A stretch of DNA of 64,000 nt from JAOUJD01 sp963841815. GTDB lineage: Bacteria; Pseudomonadota; Gammaproteobacteria; Burkholderiales; Burkholderiaceae_F. The translations under genes were made by a program, and so were the position numbers. Within the stretch, counting starts at the first letter, position 1, and each line of letters starts with the position of its first letter. The stretch lies in contig CAWJEE010000010.1 in the NCBI GenBank assembly GCA_963841815.1, positions 124,001 to 188,000 on the forward strand, read 5' to 3'. Under the pieces are notes generated by a model, which saw only the letters and a list, made by a program, of their open reading frames with translations, was not told where the DNA came from and searched no databases. Below are positions 46,849 through 56,033 of this stretch, one piece after another.

Positions 46849-47613
46849 GACCGAGGCGACCGCCGTCGGCGTAGACGGTCGTTCCCGTGACGTACGACGC
46901 ATCGTCGCTCGCGAGGAAGACGGCGATCCGCGCGATTTCCTCAGGCTCGCCTAGCCGCTTCAGCGGCGTGCGCGACAGGATGCGGTCGCGCGCGGCCTCG
47001 TTCGTCATGACGGCGGTCTTCAGCATCTCGGTCGCAATCGAACCCGGGCCGATCGCGACGGCGCGGATGCCGAGCGGCGCAAGCGCGAGCGCCATCACCT
47101 TCGTCAGTTGGTTGACGGCGCCCTTGCTCACCGTATAGGGCACCTGGTTCGCGATCGCGAGCACCGCGTTGACGCTCGACATGTTGACGATGACACCGCG
47201 CTCGCCGCCGGCGCGCGGTGGCTGCTCGCCATTTGCCGCGCGGCGGCCTGCGCGCACAGGAACGCGCCCTTCAGGTTGACCCTCAGCACCCGGTCGAAGT
47301 CCTCTTCGGCCAGGTCGAGGAACTCGGCGGCGTGGACGATGCCGGCATTGTTGACGAGGATGTCGACGCGACCGAAGTGCGTGACGGCGTAATCGACTAG
47401 CGCTTCGCACGCGGACCGGTCGCCGACGTCGGCCTGCTTGTAGAGCGCATAGCCGCCGGCGGCCGCGATCGACTTCACGACGGCGCTGCCGCCGACTTCG
47501 TTCACGTCGGCGACGACGACGCGCGCGCCGGCCTCGGCGAAGGCGCGCGCGCAGGCCGCGCCGATGCCCTGCGCTGCGCCGGTCACGATGGCGACGCGAT
47601 CAGCAAGCTTCAT
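46832..47613 (-). CDS. Short-chain dehydrogenase/reductase (frameshift near 47210)
   Basis: About 260 residues from ATG 47613. NAD(P)-binding motif TGAAQGIGAA, LVNNAG, the catalytic Ser in IVNMSSVNAV and YTVSK give a classical SDR. After MASSHRAPA the frame shifts by one base; the second half (GAVNQLTKVMALALAPLGIR, FLASDDASYVTGTTVYADGG) is complete in the adjacent frame. It lies 55 bp after the LitR-type regulator on the same strand and may be co-transcribed. Substrate unknown. Confidence 0.88.
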
Positions 47614-47668
47614 GGTTGGCTCCGCGAAAGGGTCCGCGGAATTGTCCGGCAAAGACGAGGCGCCGTGC

Positions 47669-48606
47669 TCAGGCCGGCCGGTGTTCGGCGCGCCAGCCCG
47701 CTACCGCGGGGCCCACGCTGTCCAGCTTGCCGAGCACGCGCACCCCGGCCGGCGGGCGCCGCTGCAGCACGGGACTCGATCCCCCGGCCCAGAGCTCGGT
47801 CATCGCTGGCAGTTGTGCCCGCAGCTCCTTCAGGCTCTCGATCACCTGGTATGGATTGACGACCGGCGAGAACGAAAGCGCCACGATGTCGATCTGCTGG
47901 CTCTCCGCTCCGCGCACGATCTCCATCACCGGAGTGCGGACGCCGAGGGAAACGCAGCGGGCGCCCTCGAGCGCGAACATCGCCTCCGCCATGAGAACGC
48001 CCAGTCCGTGCGGTTCCTGGGGAACGGTGGTCAGCAGGACGCGCGGCGAATCGCCCGGGTGGGGGATCGAGGTGATGGCATTGCGGAGCACGCCCTGCAC
48101 CGACTCGGTGTACAGGTGCTCCTCGAAGATCGCCAGTTCCCCCCTCGCCCACGCTTCGCCGACCAGCGCCGTCAGCGGCGCGATCACGTCCGTGACGAAG
48201 CGGGCGAGACCGGCCTTGACGGTCAGCAGCGCCAGTTCGCGGCGCAGGTCGTCCACGCGGTGGTCGGCGATCATCTGGAGAAACGGACGGAGCGCGCCGT
48301 CGGGACGGATTCTCCGTCGACCCCGGTGCCGGGCCGCCCGTTGCCTGCCTCGGCCAAGGCCTGCAGTTGATCGAAGGTCCGCTCGGCGAGCTTGCCCGGA
48401 CGGTGGCCCTGGTCCATCAGGCGCTTGAGCAGGCGGAGCTTGTCGACCTGCTCCGACGGGTACACGCGCTCCCCGTTGGCATCGCGGGTCGGCTGCGGAA
48501 AGCCGTAGCGGCGCTCCCATACCCGCAGCGTATCTTTCGACAGGCCGGTGTCCCGCTCCACGGCGGCGATCGGAAGTCCGCGGGCGGACGAAGGGGTTGA
48601 AGTCAT
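47669..48606 (-). CDS. MerR-family regulator with B12-binding domain, LitR/CarH-type photoreceptor (frameshift near 48300)
   Basis: About 311 residues. An N-terminal MerR HTH (GLPIAAVERDTGLSKDTLRV, then WERRYGFPQPTRD) is followed by a B12-binding module in the adjacent frame (ADHRVDDLRRELALL onward). The residues that bind adenosylcobalamin in Thermus CarH (W131, E141, H142, axial H177) are all present with nearly identical spacing: W in GEAWARGEL, E-H ten and eleven residues later in FEEH, and H in QEPHGLG 36 residues further. The Rossmann part follows (LGVRTPVMEIVRGAESQQID). Light would break the Co-C bond and release DNA, inducing the target genes. The start at 48606 lies next to a palindromic operator and faces the lipid/folE2 gene train. 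Confidence 0.87.
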
Positions 48607-48633
48607 CGGGATGTTCCAGTGCGCATCCCGCAT

Positions 48634-48648
48634 TTTGTCCTAGACAAA
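48634..48648. promoter_or_regulatory. Palindromic operator candidate for the MerR/B12 regulator
   Basis: TTTGTC-CTA-GACAAA is a perfect 6-bp dyad in the 147-bp divergent interval between the regulator and the peroxidase gene. TAGACA within it (48641-48646) with TAGAAA (48662-48667) could form a rightward promoter, so a bound regulator would cover the -35. The assignment to this regulator is by position. Confidence 0.6.
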
Positions 48649-48753
48649 CGCTCGACTCAAGTAGAAAATGCGGCCTTCGCCCGACCGATCAACCGAGTTC
48701 CAGCCGATCGCGCCGGGTCGCCTCAGTCAGTGCCTACTTTCGCCAGAGCTCTC

Positions 48754-49332
48754 ATGTCCCACAACTTCATGCACGTGTTGGACGCTTGTCTCGCCGCCGT
48801 GCTGATGGTCGTGGCCGCGTCCTTCAGCCCGCCACTCGCCGCGCAGGAGTGTCCGGCCCTGCTGTCGCACACCTTCCCGAAGCTGCAGGACGAGTCGCCG
48901 CAGAACCTGTGCCAGTACAAGGGCAAAGTCGTCCTGGCGGTCAACACCGCCAGCTACTGCGGCTTCACGCCCCAGTACGAGGGGCTGGAGAAGCTGCATG
49001 AGCGGTACGCGGCCAGGGGACTCGTGATCCTGGGTTTCCCGTCCGGAGACTTCGGCAACCAGGAGAAGGCGAACAACAAGGAGATCGCGGAGTTCTGCTT
49101 CAACACCTACGGCGTCAAGTTCCCGATGTTCGCCAAGACCTCGGTGCGCGGCGACAAGGCGAATCCGTTCTTCGCGGCGCTGGCCGGCGCGACCGGGCAG
49201 CCGCCCAAGTGGAACTTCCACAAGTACCTGATCGACCGCCAGGGTCGCACGGTCAAGGCGTTTTCGAGCCAGGTCGAACCGCTCGACGGCCGGCTGACCC
49301 GCGAGATCGAAGCCGCCCTCGGCGCCAACTGA
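48754..49332 (+). CDS. Exported glutathione peroxidase-family protein
   Basis: 192 residues from ATG 48754, chosen because a signal peptide follows (ACLAAVLMVVAASFSPPLAA) and because an upstream in-frame ATG at 48619 would overlap the operator. The thioredoxin-fold peroxidase core is intact: VNTASYCGFTPQYEGLEKL with peroxidatic Cys69, LGFPSGDFGNQE and PKWNFHKYLIDRQG. It likely reduces lipid or other peroxides in the periplasm, using thioredoxin-like donors as in most bacterial members. It is the first gene of the rightward train facing the LitR-type regulator. Confidence 0.88.
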   Translation: MSHNFMHVLDACLAAVLMVVAASFSPPLAAQECPALLSHTFPKLQDESPQNLCQYKGKVVLAVNTASYCGFTPQYEGLEKLHERYAARGLVILGFPSGDFGNQEKANNKEIAEFCFNTYGVKFPMFAKTSVRGDKANPFFAALAGATGQPPKWNFHKYLIDRQGRTVKAFSSQVEPLDGRLTREIEAALGAN

Positions 49333-49372
49333 CGGCTCCCGCCCGAAGTTGCGCGACAATGCGGCCTTGACC

Positions 49373-50176
49373 ATGAACGCACCTGACAACATGTACCTGC
49401 CGGATGTCCAGGCGAGCGCCGACCGGCGCAACCTGGCGATTCAGCGCGTGGGAGTCAAGTCGCTCGCGCACCCGGTGATGGTGGCGACCGTCCGCGGCCC
49501 CCAGCCGTCGGTCGCGTCGATCGACATGTATGTCGGCCTGCCGGCCCACCAGAAGGGCACGCACATGTCGCGCTTCATCGACGTGCTGCAGACCCACCAG
49601 CAGCCGCTCGCGATGACCTCGGCGACGACGCTGCTCGACCGCATGCTGGCGCGGCTCGACGCGACGACCGGCATGATCGAATTCCGCCTGCCGTTCTTCG
49701 TGCTGAAGACCGCGCCGGTGTCCGGCGTCGAAAGCCTGATGGACTACCAGCTGACGCTGCTGGCCGAACGCACCGACAGCGGCACGCGCTTCGTCCAGAA
49801 GGTGGTCGTGCCGGTGACGAGCCTGTGCCCGTGCAGCAAGAAGGTCGCGGATTTCGGCGCGCACAACCAGCGCGCCCACATCTCGATCACCGCCGAGCTG
49901 GCCTCGGAGATGCCGGTGGAGCAGCAGATCCGGATCGCCGAGGAATCGTCGTCGTGCGAGCTGTGGGGCCTGCTGAAGCGGCCCGACGAGAAGTTCGTGA
50001 CGGAACGCGCGTACTCGAACCCGAAGTTCGTCGAGGACGTGGTGCGCGATGTCGCGCTCGCGCTCCAGGCGGACGAGCGCATTGCAAGCTACATCGTCGA
50101 AGCCGAGAACTTCGAGTCGATCCACAACCATTCGGCCTACGCGTTGATCGAACACGACAAGCGCAAGGCGCGCTGA
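49373..50176 (+). CDS. folE2: GTP cyclohydrolase FolE2 (type IB)
   Basis: 267 residues, one frame. Family motifs are SLAHPVMVATV, GTHMSRFIDVLQTH, the catalytic cysteine in VTSLCPCSKKVADF, and SIHNHSAYALIEHD. It converts GTP to dihydroneopterin triphosphate, the first step of folate and pterin synthesis, and works with various metals when zinc is limiting. Pterins are also photolyase/cryptochrome cofactors, and folE genes occur in LitR regulons of other proteobacteria. It lies 40 bp after the peroxidase. Confidence 0.95.
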   Translation: MNAPDNMYLPDVQASADRRNLAIQRVGVKSLAHPVMVATVRGPQPSVASIDMYVGLPAHQKGTHMSRFIDVLQTHQQPLAMTSATTLLDRMLARLDATTGMIEFRLPFFVLKTAPVSGVESLMDYQLTLLAERTDSGTRFVQKVVVPVTSLCPCSKKVADFGAHNQRAHISITAELASEMPVEQQIRIAEESSSCELWGLLKRPDEKFVTERAYSNPKFVEDVVRDVALALQADERIASYIVEAENFESIHNHSAYALIEHDKRKAR

Positions 50177-50326
50177 CTCGGACAAGAGCAGCGCGGCGGG
50201 GAGGAGAGCCCCGCGCCAACCGCCACCGGGCGTGCCCGGAAAAAAACCAACGGCGGACTTTTGTGAGGGAGCTGGCCGGACGGCGCCGCGCGCGCTCGTC
50301 CGCGACAACTCGACCTGGCTCTGCGA

Positions 50327-51621
50327 ATGAAGATCGCCATCGTCGGTTCCGGCATCTCCGGACTCGGCGCCGCGCACGCCCTGAGTGACGACGCCCGCAT
50401 CACGCTCTACGAAAGCGGCCCGCGCCTCGGCGGCCACACGAACACGGTCGACGTCACGCTCGACGGCGTCACCGCGGGCGTCGACACCGGCTTCCTCGTG
50501 TTCAACGAGCGCACCTACCCCAACCTGATCGCGGCTGTTCGACGAACTGTCGATCCCGATCGCGAAGACCGACATGTCGTTCGGCGTCGGCGTCGCGCGG
50601 GCGGGGCCGCCGCATCGAGTGGGCGGCACCGACTTGAACGCCGTGTTCGCGCAGCGGCGCAACCTGCTGTCGGCCGTCGTTCTGGCGATGCTGCACGACA
50701 TCCTGCGCTTCAATCGCGAGGCGACCGCGCGATCGCGCAGGAGCCCGGCTCGCCACGACGGCCTGTCGCTCGGCGAGTTCCTCGATCGCGACGGCTATGG
50801 CGACGCCTTCCGGCGACTGGTACCTGCTGCCGATGGCCGCGGCGATCTGGTCGTGCCCGATGGCGACGATGCTGGCCTATCCGCTCGCGACCTTCGTTCG
50901 CTTCTTCCACAACCACGGCCTGCTGCAGGTCGAGGACCGGCCCCAGTGGTTCACGGTGCGCGGCGGCGCGCGCCAGTACGTCGTCGGATCGCGAGCCGAA
51001 TTCGCCGATGTGCGGCTCGGCGACGCGGTCGTCTCCGTGCAGCGCGACACGCGTCACGGCCAGGTCGTCGTGAAGAGCCGGCACCGGCACCGAGACGCTA
51101 CGACCACGTGGTGCTCGCGTGCCACAGCGACCAGTCGCTGGCGGTCCTGCTCGACGACGCCGATGCCGACGAACGCGCCATGCTCGCGGCCGTGAAGTAC
51201 CAGCCGAATCGCGCGGTGCTTCACACCGACACCGCGCTGATGCCGAAGCGCCGGTCCGTCTGGTCGTCATGGAACTACCTGAGCGACGGCGACCGGGAGC
51301 CCCCGAACGTGTCGGTCACGTACTGCTGAACCAGCTGCAGCCGCTGCCGTTCGAGCACGCCGGTGCTGGTCAGCCTGAACCCGCTCACGCGAGCCCGGCG
51401 CCGGACAAGGTGATCGCCGAGCTTCGACTACGCGCACCCGATCTTCGACGGCGCCGCGATCGCCGCGCAGCGACGCCTCGCTGATGCTGCAAGGACGGCC
51501 GGCAGTGTGGTTCGCCGGCGCGTGGACCGGCTACGGGTTCCACGAGGACGGCCTGAAGTCGGGCCTGTCGGTCGCGCACGCGATCCTCGGCGCGCCCCGG
51601 CGCTGCACCGGCGCCGCCTGA
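50327..51621 (+). CDS. FAD-dependent amine oxidase-type oxidoreductase (many frameshifts)
   Basis: Reconstructed as about 425 residues from ATG 50327. The dinucleotide-binding start IAIVGSGISGLGAAHAL is followed by ESGPRLGGHTNTVDV and VDTGFLVFNERTYPNL; further blocks in shifting frames read IAKTDMSFGVGV, DWYLLPMAAAIWSCPMATML, PQWFTVRGGARQYV, YDHVVLACHSDQSLAVLLDD, KRRSVWSSWNYLSDGD and VWFAGAWTGYGFHEDGLKSG. At least six one-base shifts. The product is the usual first member of the FAD oxidoreductase - DUF1365 - CFA synthase trio found in many proteobacteria, linked in some to unusual membrane fatty acids. The stop lies at 51619. Confidence 0.85.
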
Positions 51622-51637
51622 GGTCGAGCCGCCCGGC

Positions 51638-52430
51638 ATGCGCGCCGCCCCTTCCGCCCGACTGGCGATCGCGCTTCGGCCAGGTCCACCACACGCGCCT
51701 GCGCCCGGCGGTCAACCGCTTCAGCTACGGTGCGTACTTCCTGCGGCTGCCGCTCGGGCGCTCGCGAACAAGCCCTACGGTCGTGGCTGCTCGGCGTCAA
51801 CCGCGCGGCGCCGATGGCGGTGCTCGACCGCGACCACGGGGACGGCCGGCCGCTGCTGCGAGTGGATCGACGCGCTGCTGCCGACGCACGGCGTCCGACG
51901 CCGACGGCGAAGTCTGGCTGCACACGTTTCCGCGCGTCCTCGGCTACGTCGTTCAACCCGGTCAGCTTCTGGTTCGCCCACCGCAGCGACGGGGCGCTGC
52001 GCGCCGATCGTCTGCGAGGTGAACAACACCTTCGGCGAGCGCCACTGCTACCTGCTGCGCACGACCGACGGCCGCCCGCTCGCGTGGGGCGAGGAGGTCT
52101 GCGGCGCGCAAGGTGTTCCACGTCTCGCCGTTCTGCGCGATCGACGGCCACTATCGCTTCCGCTTCATGCTGACGGGCGGCACCGCCCCGCGCTTCGTCG
52201 GCCGCATCGACCACGACGACGAGCGACGGTCCGCTGCTGCAGACGTCGCTGTCCGGGCGCGCTGCAGCCGCTGACCGACCGCGCGCTGCTGCGCGCGCTG
52301 CTCGGCTATCCCGCGTTCACCCTCGGCGTGATCGCGCGCATCCACTGGCAGGCGCTGAGGCTGTGGCGCGAAGCGCGTGCCGTTCTTCTCGCAAGCCGGC
52401 GCCGCCGGCCCATCCCGTGACCCGGTAGAC
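51638..52430 (+). CDS. DUF1365 protein (many frameshifts)
   Basis: Reconstructed as about 260 residues; the exact start is uncertain. Conserved DUF1365 blocks appear across frames: FGQVHHTRLRPAVNRFSYGA, PLLEWIDALLPTHGV-like segment, EVWLHTFPRVLGYV, FNPVSFWFAHRSDGAL, EVNNTFGERHCYLL, KVFHVSPF, and YPAFTLGVIARIHWQALRLW. A shift at TCGCAAGCC gives the conventional end KPAPPAHPVTR with a stop at 52430, three bases before the next ATG. Function unknown; always found with the flanking oxidoreductase and methyltransferase. Confidence 0.82.
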
Positions 52431-52432
52431 CG

Positions 52433-53636
52433 ATGAACGAACTCGTCCTTCCCTACGACGGCGGCGTCGATGCCGCGCGATTCCCGTCCGCACGGGCGCC
52501 TCGCGCTGCGCCTGCTCGAGAACCTGTCGCATGGCCGCCTCGACGTCCAGTTCCCGGACGGCCAGCGCGCGAGCTTCGGCAGCCGCGAAGCGCACCCGGC
52601 CGACCTGGTCCTGAACAACTGGAACGTCTTCGGCGCCTCGCTCGCGCAGCGGCGACATCGGCTTCGCCGAGATCGTACATCGCCGGCGACTGGTCGACGA
52701 CCGATCTCGCGCGGCTGCTCACGTTCTTCCTTCGCAACCGCGAGGCGACGGACCGGCTGATCTACGGCACGTTCGCTCGGCCGTCTCGTGCACCGCGATC
52801 CGGCACCTGCTGAACCGCAACACGCGGGCGCAGGCACGCCGCAACATCCACGCGCACTACGACCTCGGCAACGCCTTCTACGCGCTCTGGCTGGATCCGA
52901 GGATGATCGTACTCGAGCGCGCTGCTCGACGACGGCACGCCCCACGCACCGCTGGGCGAGCTGGTCGACGGCCAGCTCGCGAAGTACCGGCGCATCGCTC
53001 GACGAGCTGCGCTGCGCGGAGCGCGGCCGCGTGCTCGAGATCGGCTGCGGCTGGGGCGGGTTCGCCGAGCTCGCGCTCGCAGCGCGGCCGCGGTCGACGG
53101 GCTCACCCTGTCCACCGAGCAGCTCGACTACGCGCGCGCGCGCCTCGGCGCGACGCCGGCTCGGCGGATCGGGACGCTGCGCCTGCGGACTATCGCGAGG
53201 AGCACGGCCAGCTACGACGCCATCGCGTCGATCGAGATGTTCGAGGCGGTCGGCGAGACGTACTGGCCGTCGTACTTCGCGACCCTGCGGCGCTGCCTCA
53301 AGCCCGGCGGCCGCGCACTGCGTCCAGACCATCATCATCGACGAGCGCTGTTCGATCGCTACCGCGTCGGCACCGACTTCATCCAGCAGTACGTCTTTCC
53401 GGGCGGAATGCTGCCGTCGCCGTCCGCGTTCCGGTGCCAGGCCGAAGCGCGCCGGGCTCGCGGTGGTCGAGCGAGCTTCGCGTTCGGCCACGACTACGCG
53501 CGCACGCTGCGCCACGTGGCGCGAGCGCTTCCTCGCGCGGCTCGACGCGGTGCGCGCGCTCGGCTTCGACGAGCGCTTCGTCCGCATCTGGGACTTCTAT
53601 CTCGCCTACTGCGAAGCCGCGTTCGCGCGGCGCTAG
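52433..53636 (+). CDS. Cyclopropane-fatty-acyl-phospholipid synthase-like methyltransferase (many frameshifts)
   Basis: Reconstructed as about 400 residues from ATG 52433. Across frames: ALRLLENLSHGRLDVQFPDG, SYIAGDWSTTDLARLLTFFL, RNIHAHYDLGNAFYALWLD, the SAM-binding motif RVLEIGCGWGGFAELAL, LTLSTEQLDYARARLG, IASIEMFEAVGETYWPSYFA, DFIQQYVFPGGMLPSPSAF and FLARLDAVRALGFDERFVRI. This is the CFA-synthase fold that uses S-adenosylmethionine to methylate unsaturated phospholipid acyl chains, as in cyclopropane, methylated or furan fatty acid formation. It ends at 53636, four bases before the next ATG. Confidence 0.87.
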
Positions 53637-53640
53637 ACCG

Positions 53641-54195
53641 ATGTCGTCCAGTTCACGCTTGTTCACGCGTAGCGCGCTGGTCGCGCTGGCGCTGCTCGTC
53701 GGTGGACCCGTGCTCGCCGACGTGCCTCCCCACGTCGGACGCGCGCTCGGCGAGGCGCGCCCGGCCGGCAGCGGGCGGCTGACCTGGTTCGGCCTGCACG
53801 TGTACGACGCGCGCCTCTTCGTCCCGGCGGCCGGATTCGATGCACGCCGCTATGCCGAACAGCCGTTCGCGCTCGAGCTGACCTACGCCCGCAAGCTGCA
53901 GGGCCGCGCGATCGCCGAGCGCAGCGAAGCCGAGATCGCAAAGCTCGGCATCGGCACCGAAGCGCAACGCGCGCGCTGGAGGCAGGCGATGATCGCGCTC
54001 TTCCCCGACGTGCAGGCGGGCCAGCGGCTCGCCGGCGTGCACGTGCCCGGACAGGCGACGGAGTTCTACTTCGACGGCCGCCCGATCGGCCGCATCGACG
54101 ATCCCGCCTTCGGCGCGGCGTTCTTCGGCATCTGGCTGGACGCCCGCACCACCGCCCCGGAGCTGCGCGCCAGCCTCCTGAAACAGGCGCTCTGA
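53641..54195 (+). CDS. Chalcone isomerase-like exported protein
   Basis: 184 residues, one frame. The signal peptide (RSALVALALLVGGPVLA) precedes a chalcone-isomerase-like domain (GRLTWFGLHVYDARLFVPA; ALELTYARKLQGRAIAERS; AFGAAFFGIWLDARTT). Bacterial members bind fatty acids or act in envelope lipid processes; none of the plant flavonoid function is implied. It is spaced 4 bp after the methyltransferase and 1 bp before the transporter gene. Confidence 0.88.
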   Translation: MSSSSRLFTRSALVALALLVGGPVLADVPPHVGRALGEARPAGSGRLTWFGLHVYDARLFVPAAGFDARRYAEQPFALELTYARKLQGRAIAERSEAEIAKLGIGTEAQRARWRQAMIALFPDVQAGQRLAGVHVPGQATEFYFDGRPIGRIDDPAFGAAFFGIWLDARTTAPELRASLLKQAL

Positions 54196-54196
54196 C

Positions 54197-55477
54197 GTGG
54201 CCGCCCTCGCCGAGGCCGGCGCACGTGATCCGGACCAGACCCTGCCGGCCCGCGACCTGCTCGCCTACAGCCTGTTCGCGCTGCCCCTGACGATGATGGC
54301 GCTGCCGGTCTACGTGCTGGTGCCGCCGTTCTATGCGACGACGACCGGACTCGCGCTGTCCACGATCGGCGCCGTGCTGCTGGCCACGCGCGTGCTCGAC
54401 GCCTTCGTCGACCCGCTGCTCGGCGCCTGGGTGGACCGCTCGCGCGGCCTCTATCTGCGGCCGCTGCTGATCGCCGCCCCGGTGCTGGCGGTGGGCTACG
54501 TGCTGCTGTTCTCGCCGCTCGAGGACATGCAGCCCGGGGGCGCGGCGGCCTGGCTGACCCTCACGCTGATCGCCGCCACGCTCGGCTACTCGCTGGCCTC
54601 GATCGCGTACCAGGCGTGGGGCGCGCGGCTCGCGGACGACGACAGCGGCCGCGCCCGCGTGACCGCGTGGCGCGAAGGCTTCGGGCTCGTCGGCGTGATC
54701 CTCGCGTCGCTGCTGTCGACGTGGGGATCGCACGCGCTGATCGCGCTTTTCCTCGGCACGCTGGCGATCGCGCTGGTGGCGCTGGTGAAGCGCGCACCGC
54801 GCCTGCCGGTCGCCCAGGAATCCGCGCGGGTCTCGCCGTGGCGCGCCATCGTCGCGCCGCTCGCCGAGCGCGGATTCCGGTGGCTGCTCGCGATCTTCGT
54901 GGCCAACGGAATCGCGGCCGCCGTGCCGGCGTCGCTCGTGCTGTTCTTCGTCGCCGACCGGCTGCAGATGGAGCAGCAGTCCGGGGTGCTGCTCGCGCTC
55001 TACTTCGTCGCGGCGGCCTGCAGCATGCCGCTGTGGGCACGGCTCGCTCACCGCTGGGGCCTGCACGCGACCTGGCTCGCCGGCATGGCGCTCGCGATCG
55101 GCACGTTCGCCTGGGCATTCGTCGTCGGCCCGGGCGACTTCGTCGCCTTCGCACTCGTCTGCACGCTGTCCGGCATCGGCCTCGGGGCCGATCTCGCGCT
55201 GCCGCCGGCGCTGCTCGCGCGCGTGATCGGCCGGAGCGGGCACAGCGGAGCGCACGAGGGCGCGTACTTCGGCCTCTGGAACTTCGCGAACAAGATGAAC
55301 CTCGCGCTGGCCGCCGGGCTGGCGCTGCCGGTACTCGAAGCGCTCGGCTACGCCCCCGGGGCGCGCGACGCGACCGCGCTCGACGCGCTCGCCTTCGCCT
55401 ACGCCGTCCTGCCCTGCCTTCTCAAACTCGCCGCCGCCGCGCTGCTGCTCGTCGCGTGGCGCGGACAACGCTGCTAG
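54197..55477 (+). CDS. MFS transporter, GPH (sugar:cation symporter)-like
   Basis: 426 residues with twelve hydrophobic spans from GTG 54197. The GPH-like signature is near the N-terminus (LLATRVLDAFVDPLLGAWVD) with the loop-2 region (SRGLYLRPLLIAAPVLAVGY). In the lipid/light gene clusters of other proteobacteria a transporter of this type is regularly present; the substrate is unknown and could be lipid-related. Confidence 0.88.
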   Translation: MAALAEAGARDPDQTLPARDLLAYSLFALPLTMMALPVYVLVPPFYATTTGLALSTIGAVLLATRVLDAFVDPLLGAWVDRSRGLYLRPLLIAAPVLAVGYVLLFSPLEDMQPGGAAAWLTLTLIAATLGYSLASIAYQAWGARLADDDSGRARVTAWREGFGLVGVILASLLSTWGSHALIALFLGTLAIALVALVKRAPRLPVAQESARVSPWRAIVAPLAERGFRWLLAIFVANGIAAAVPASLVLFFVADRLQMEQQSGVLLALYFVAAACSMPLWARLAHRWGLHATWLAGMALAIGTFAWAFVVGPGDFVAFALVCTLSGIGLGADLALPPALLARVIGRSGHSGAHEGAYFGLWNFANKMNLALAAGLALPVLEALGYAPGARDATALDALAFAYAVLPCLLKLAAAALLLVAWRGQRC

Positions 55478-55484
55478 GACTCCC

Positions 55485-56033
55485 ATGTTCGCCCGCCTCT
55501 TCGCCCTGATCGCCGCCGCCCTCTTCGCCGTCGTCCTGATCTCCAGTTGCACTTCGGTCGACCCGCAGGTCTACCGCAAGGAACAGCCGGCGCTCGACCT
55601 CGCGCGCTACTTCGATGGCGCCCTGGAAGGCCACGGCATGGTCCTCGACCGCGGAGGCCAGGTGCAGCGGCGCTTCGTCGTGCGGATCAAGGGAACATGG
55701 AACGGCGATGTCGGCACCCTCGACGAGGACTTCACGTGGTCGGACGGCAAGCAGGAACGGCGCGTGTGGACCCTGCGCCGCGCGGCGCCGGACGGCTCGC
55801 GCTGGATCGGCACCGCCGCCGACGTCATTGGCGAGGCGCAGGGCGTCGTCGCGGGCAACGCGCTGAACTGGACCTACACGCTCGACCTCGCCACCGGGAG
55901 CGGCCGCTACAACATCGCGTTCGATGACTGGATGTTCCTGATCGACGAGCGCGTGATGCTGAACCGCGCGGTGATGTCGTTCTACGGCGTGCGCGTCGGC
56001 GAAGTGCTGATCTCGTTCCGGAAGCTGCCGTGA
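55485..56033 (+). CDS. DUF3833 lipoprotein
   Basis: 182 residues. The N-terminal lipobox ISSC (AVVLISSCTSVDPQVYRKEQ) gives a lipoprotein, followed by the DUF3833 body (LARYFDGALEGHGMVLDRGG; RRFVVRIKGTWNGDVGTLDE; LNWTYTLDLATGSGRYNIAF; MLNRAVMSFYGVRVGEVLIS). Function unknown. It overlaps the following SDR start by 4 bp (GTGA). Confidence 0.88.
   Translation: MFARLFALIAAALFAVVLISSCTSVDPQVYRKEQPALDLARYFDGALEGHGMVLDRGGQVQRRFVVRIKGTWNGDVGTLDEDFTWSDGKQERRVWTLRRAAPDGSRWIGTAADVIGEAQGVVAGNALNWTYTLDLATGSGRYNIAFDDWMFLIDERVMLNRAVMSFYGVRVGEVLISFRKLP

Noticed and set aside
46848..46954. PhaM extending to 46954 with a unique tail
   Set aside because: This part is antisense to the conserved C-terminus of the convergent SDR and has no PhaM-like composition.
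48619..48753. A longer start for the glutathione peroxidase at 48619
   Set aside because: The extra 45 residues would begin inside the operator region and bury the signal peptide; ATG 48754 is placed directly before it.
50236..50256. CCGGGC-GT-GCCCGG hairpin with an A-run considered as a terminator after folE2
   Set aside because: The run of A lies after the stem on the plus strand, so it gives neither a plus- nor a minus-strand U-tract in the right place.
50327..53636. The FAD/DUF1365/CFA region as three decayed pseudogenes or a recoded operon
   Set aside because: Every conserved block is intact in one of the frames and downstream genes of the same operon are perfect. Repeated extra C or G in the same contexts fits sequence error better.
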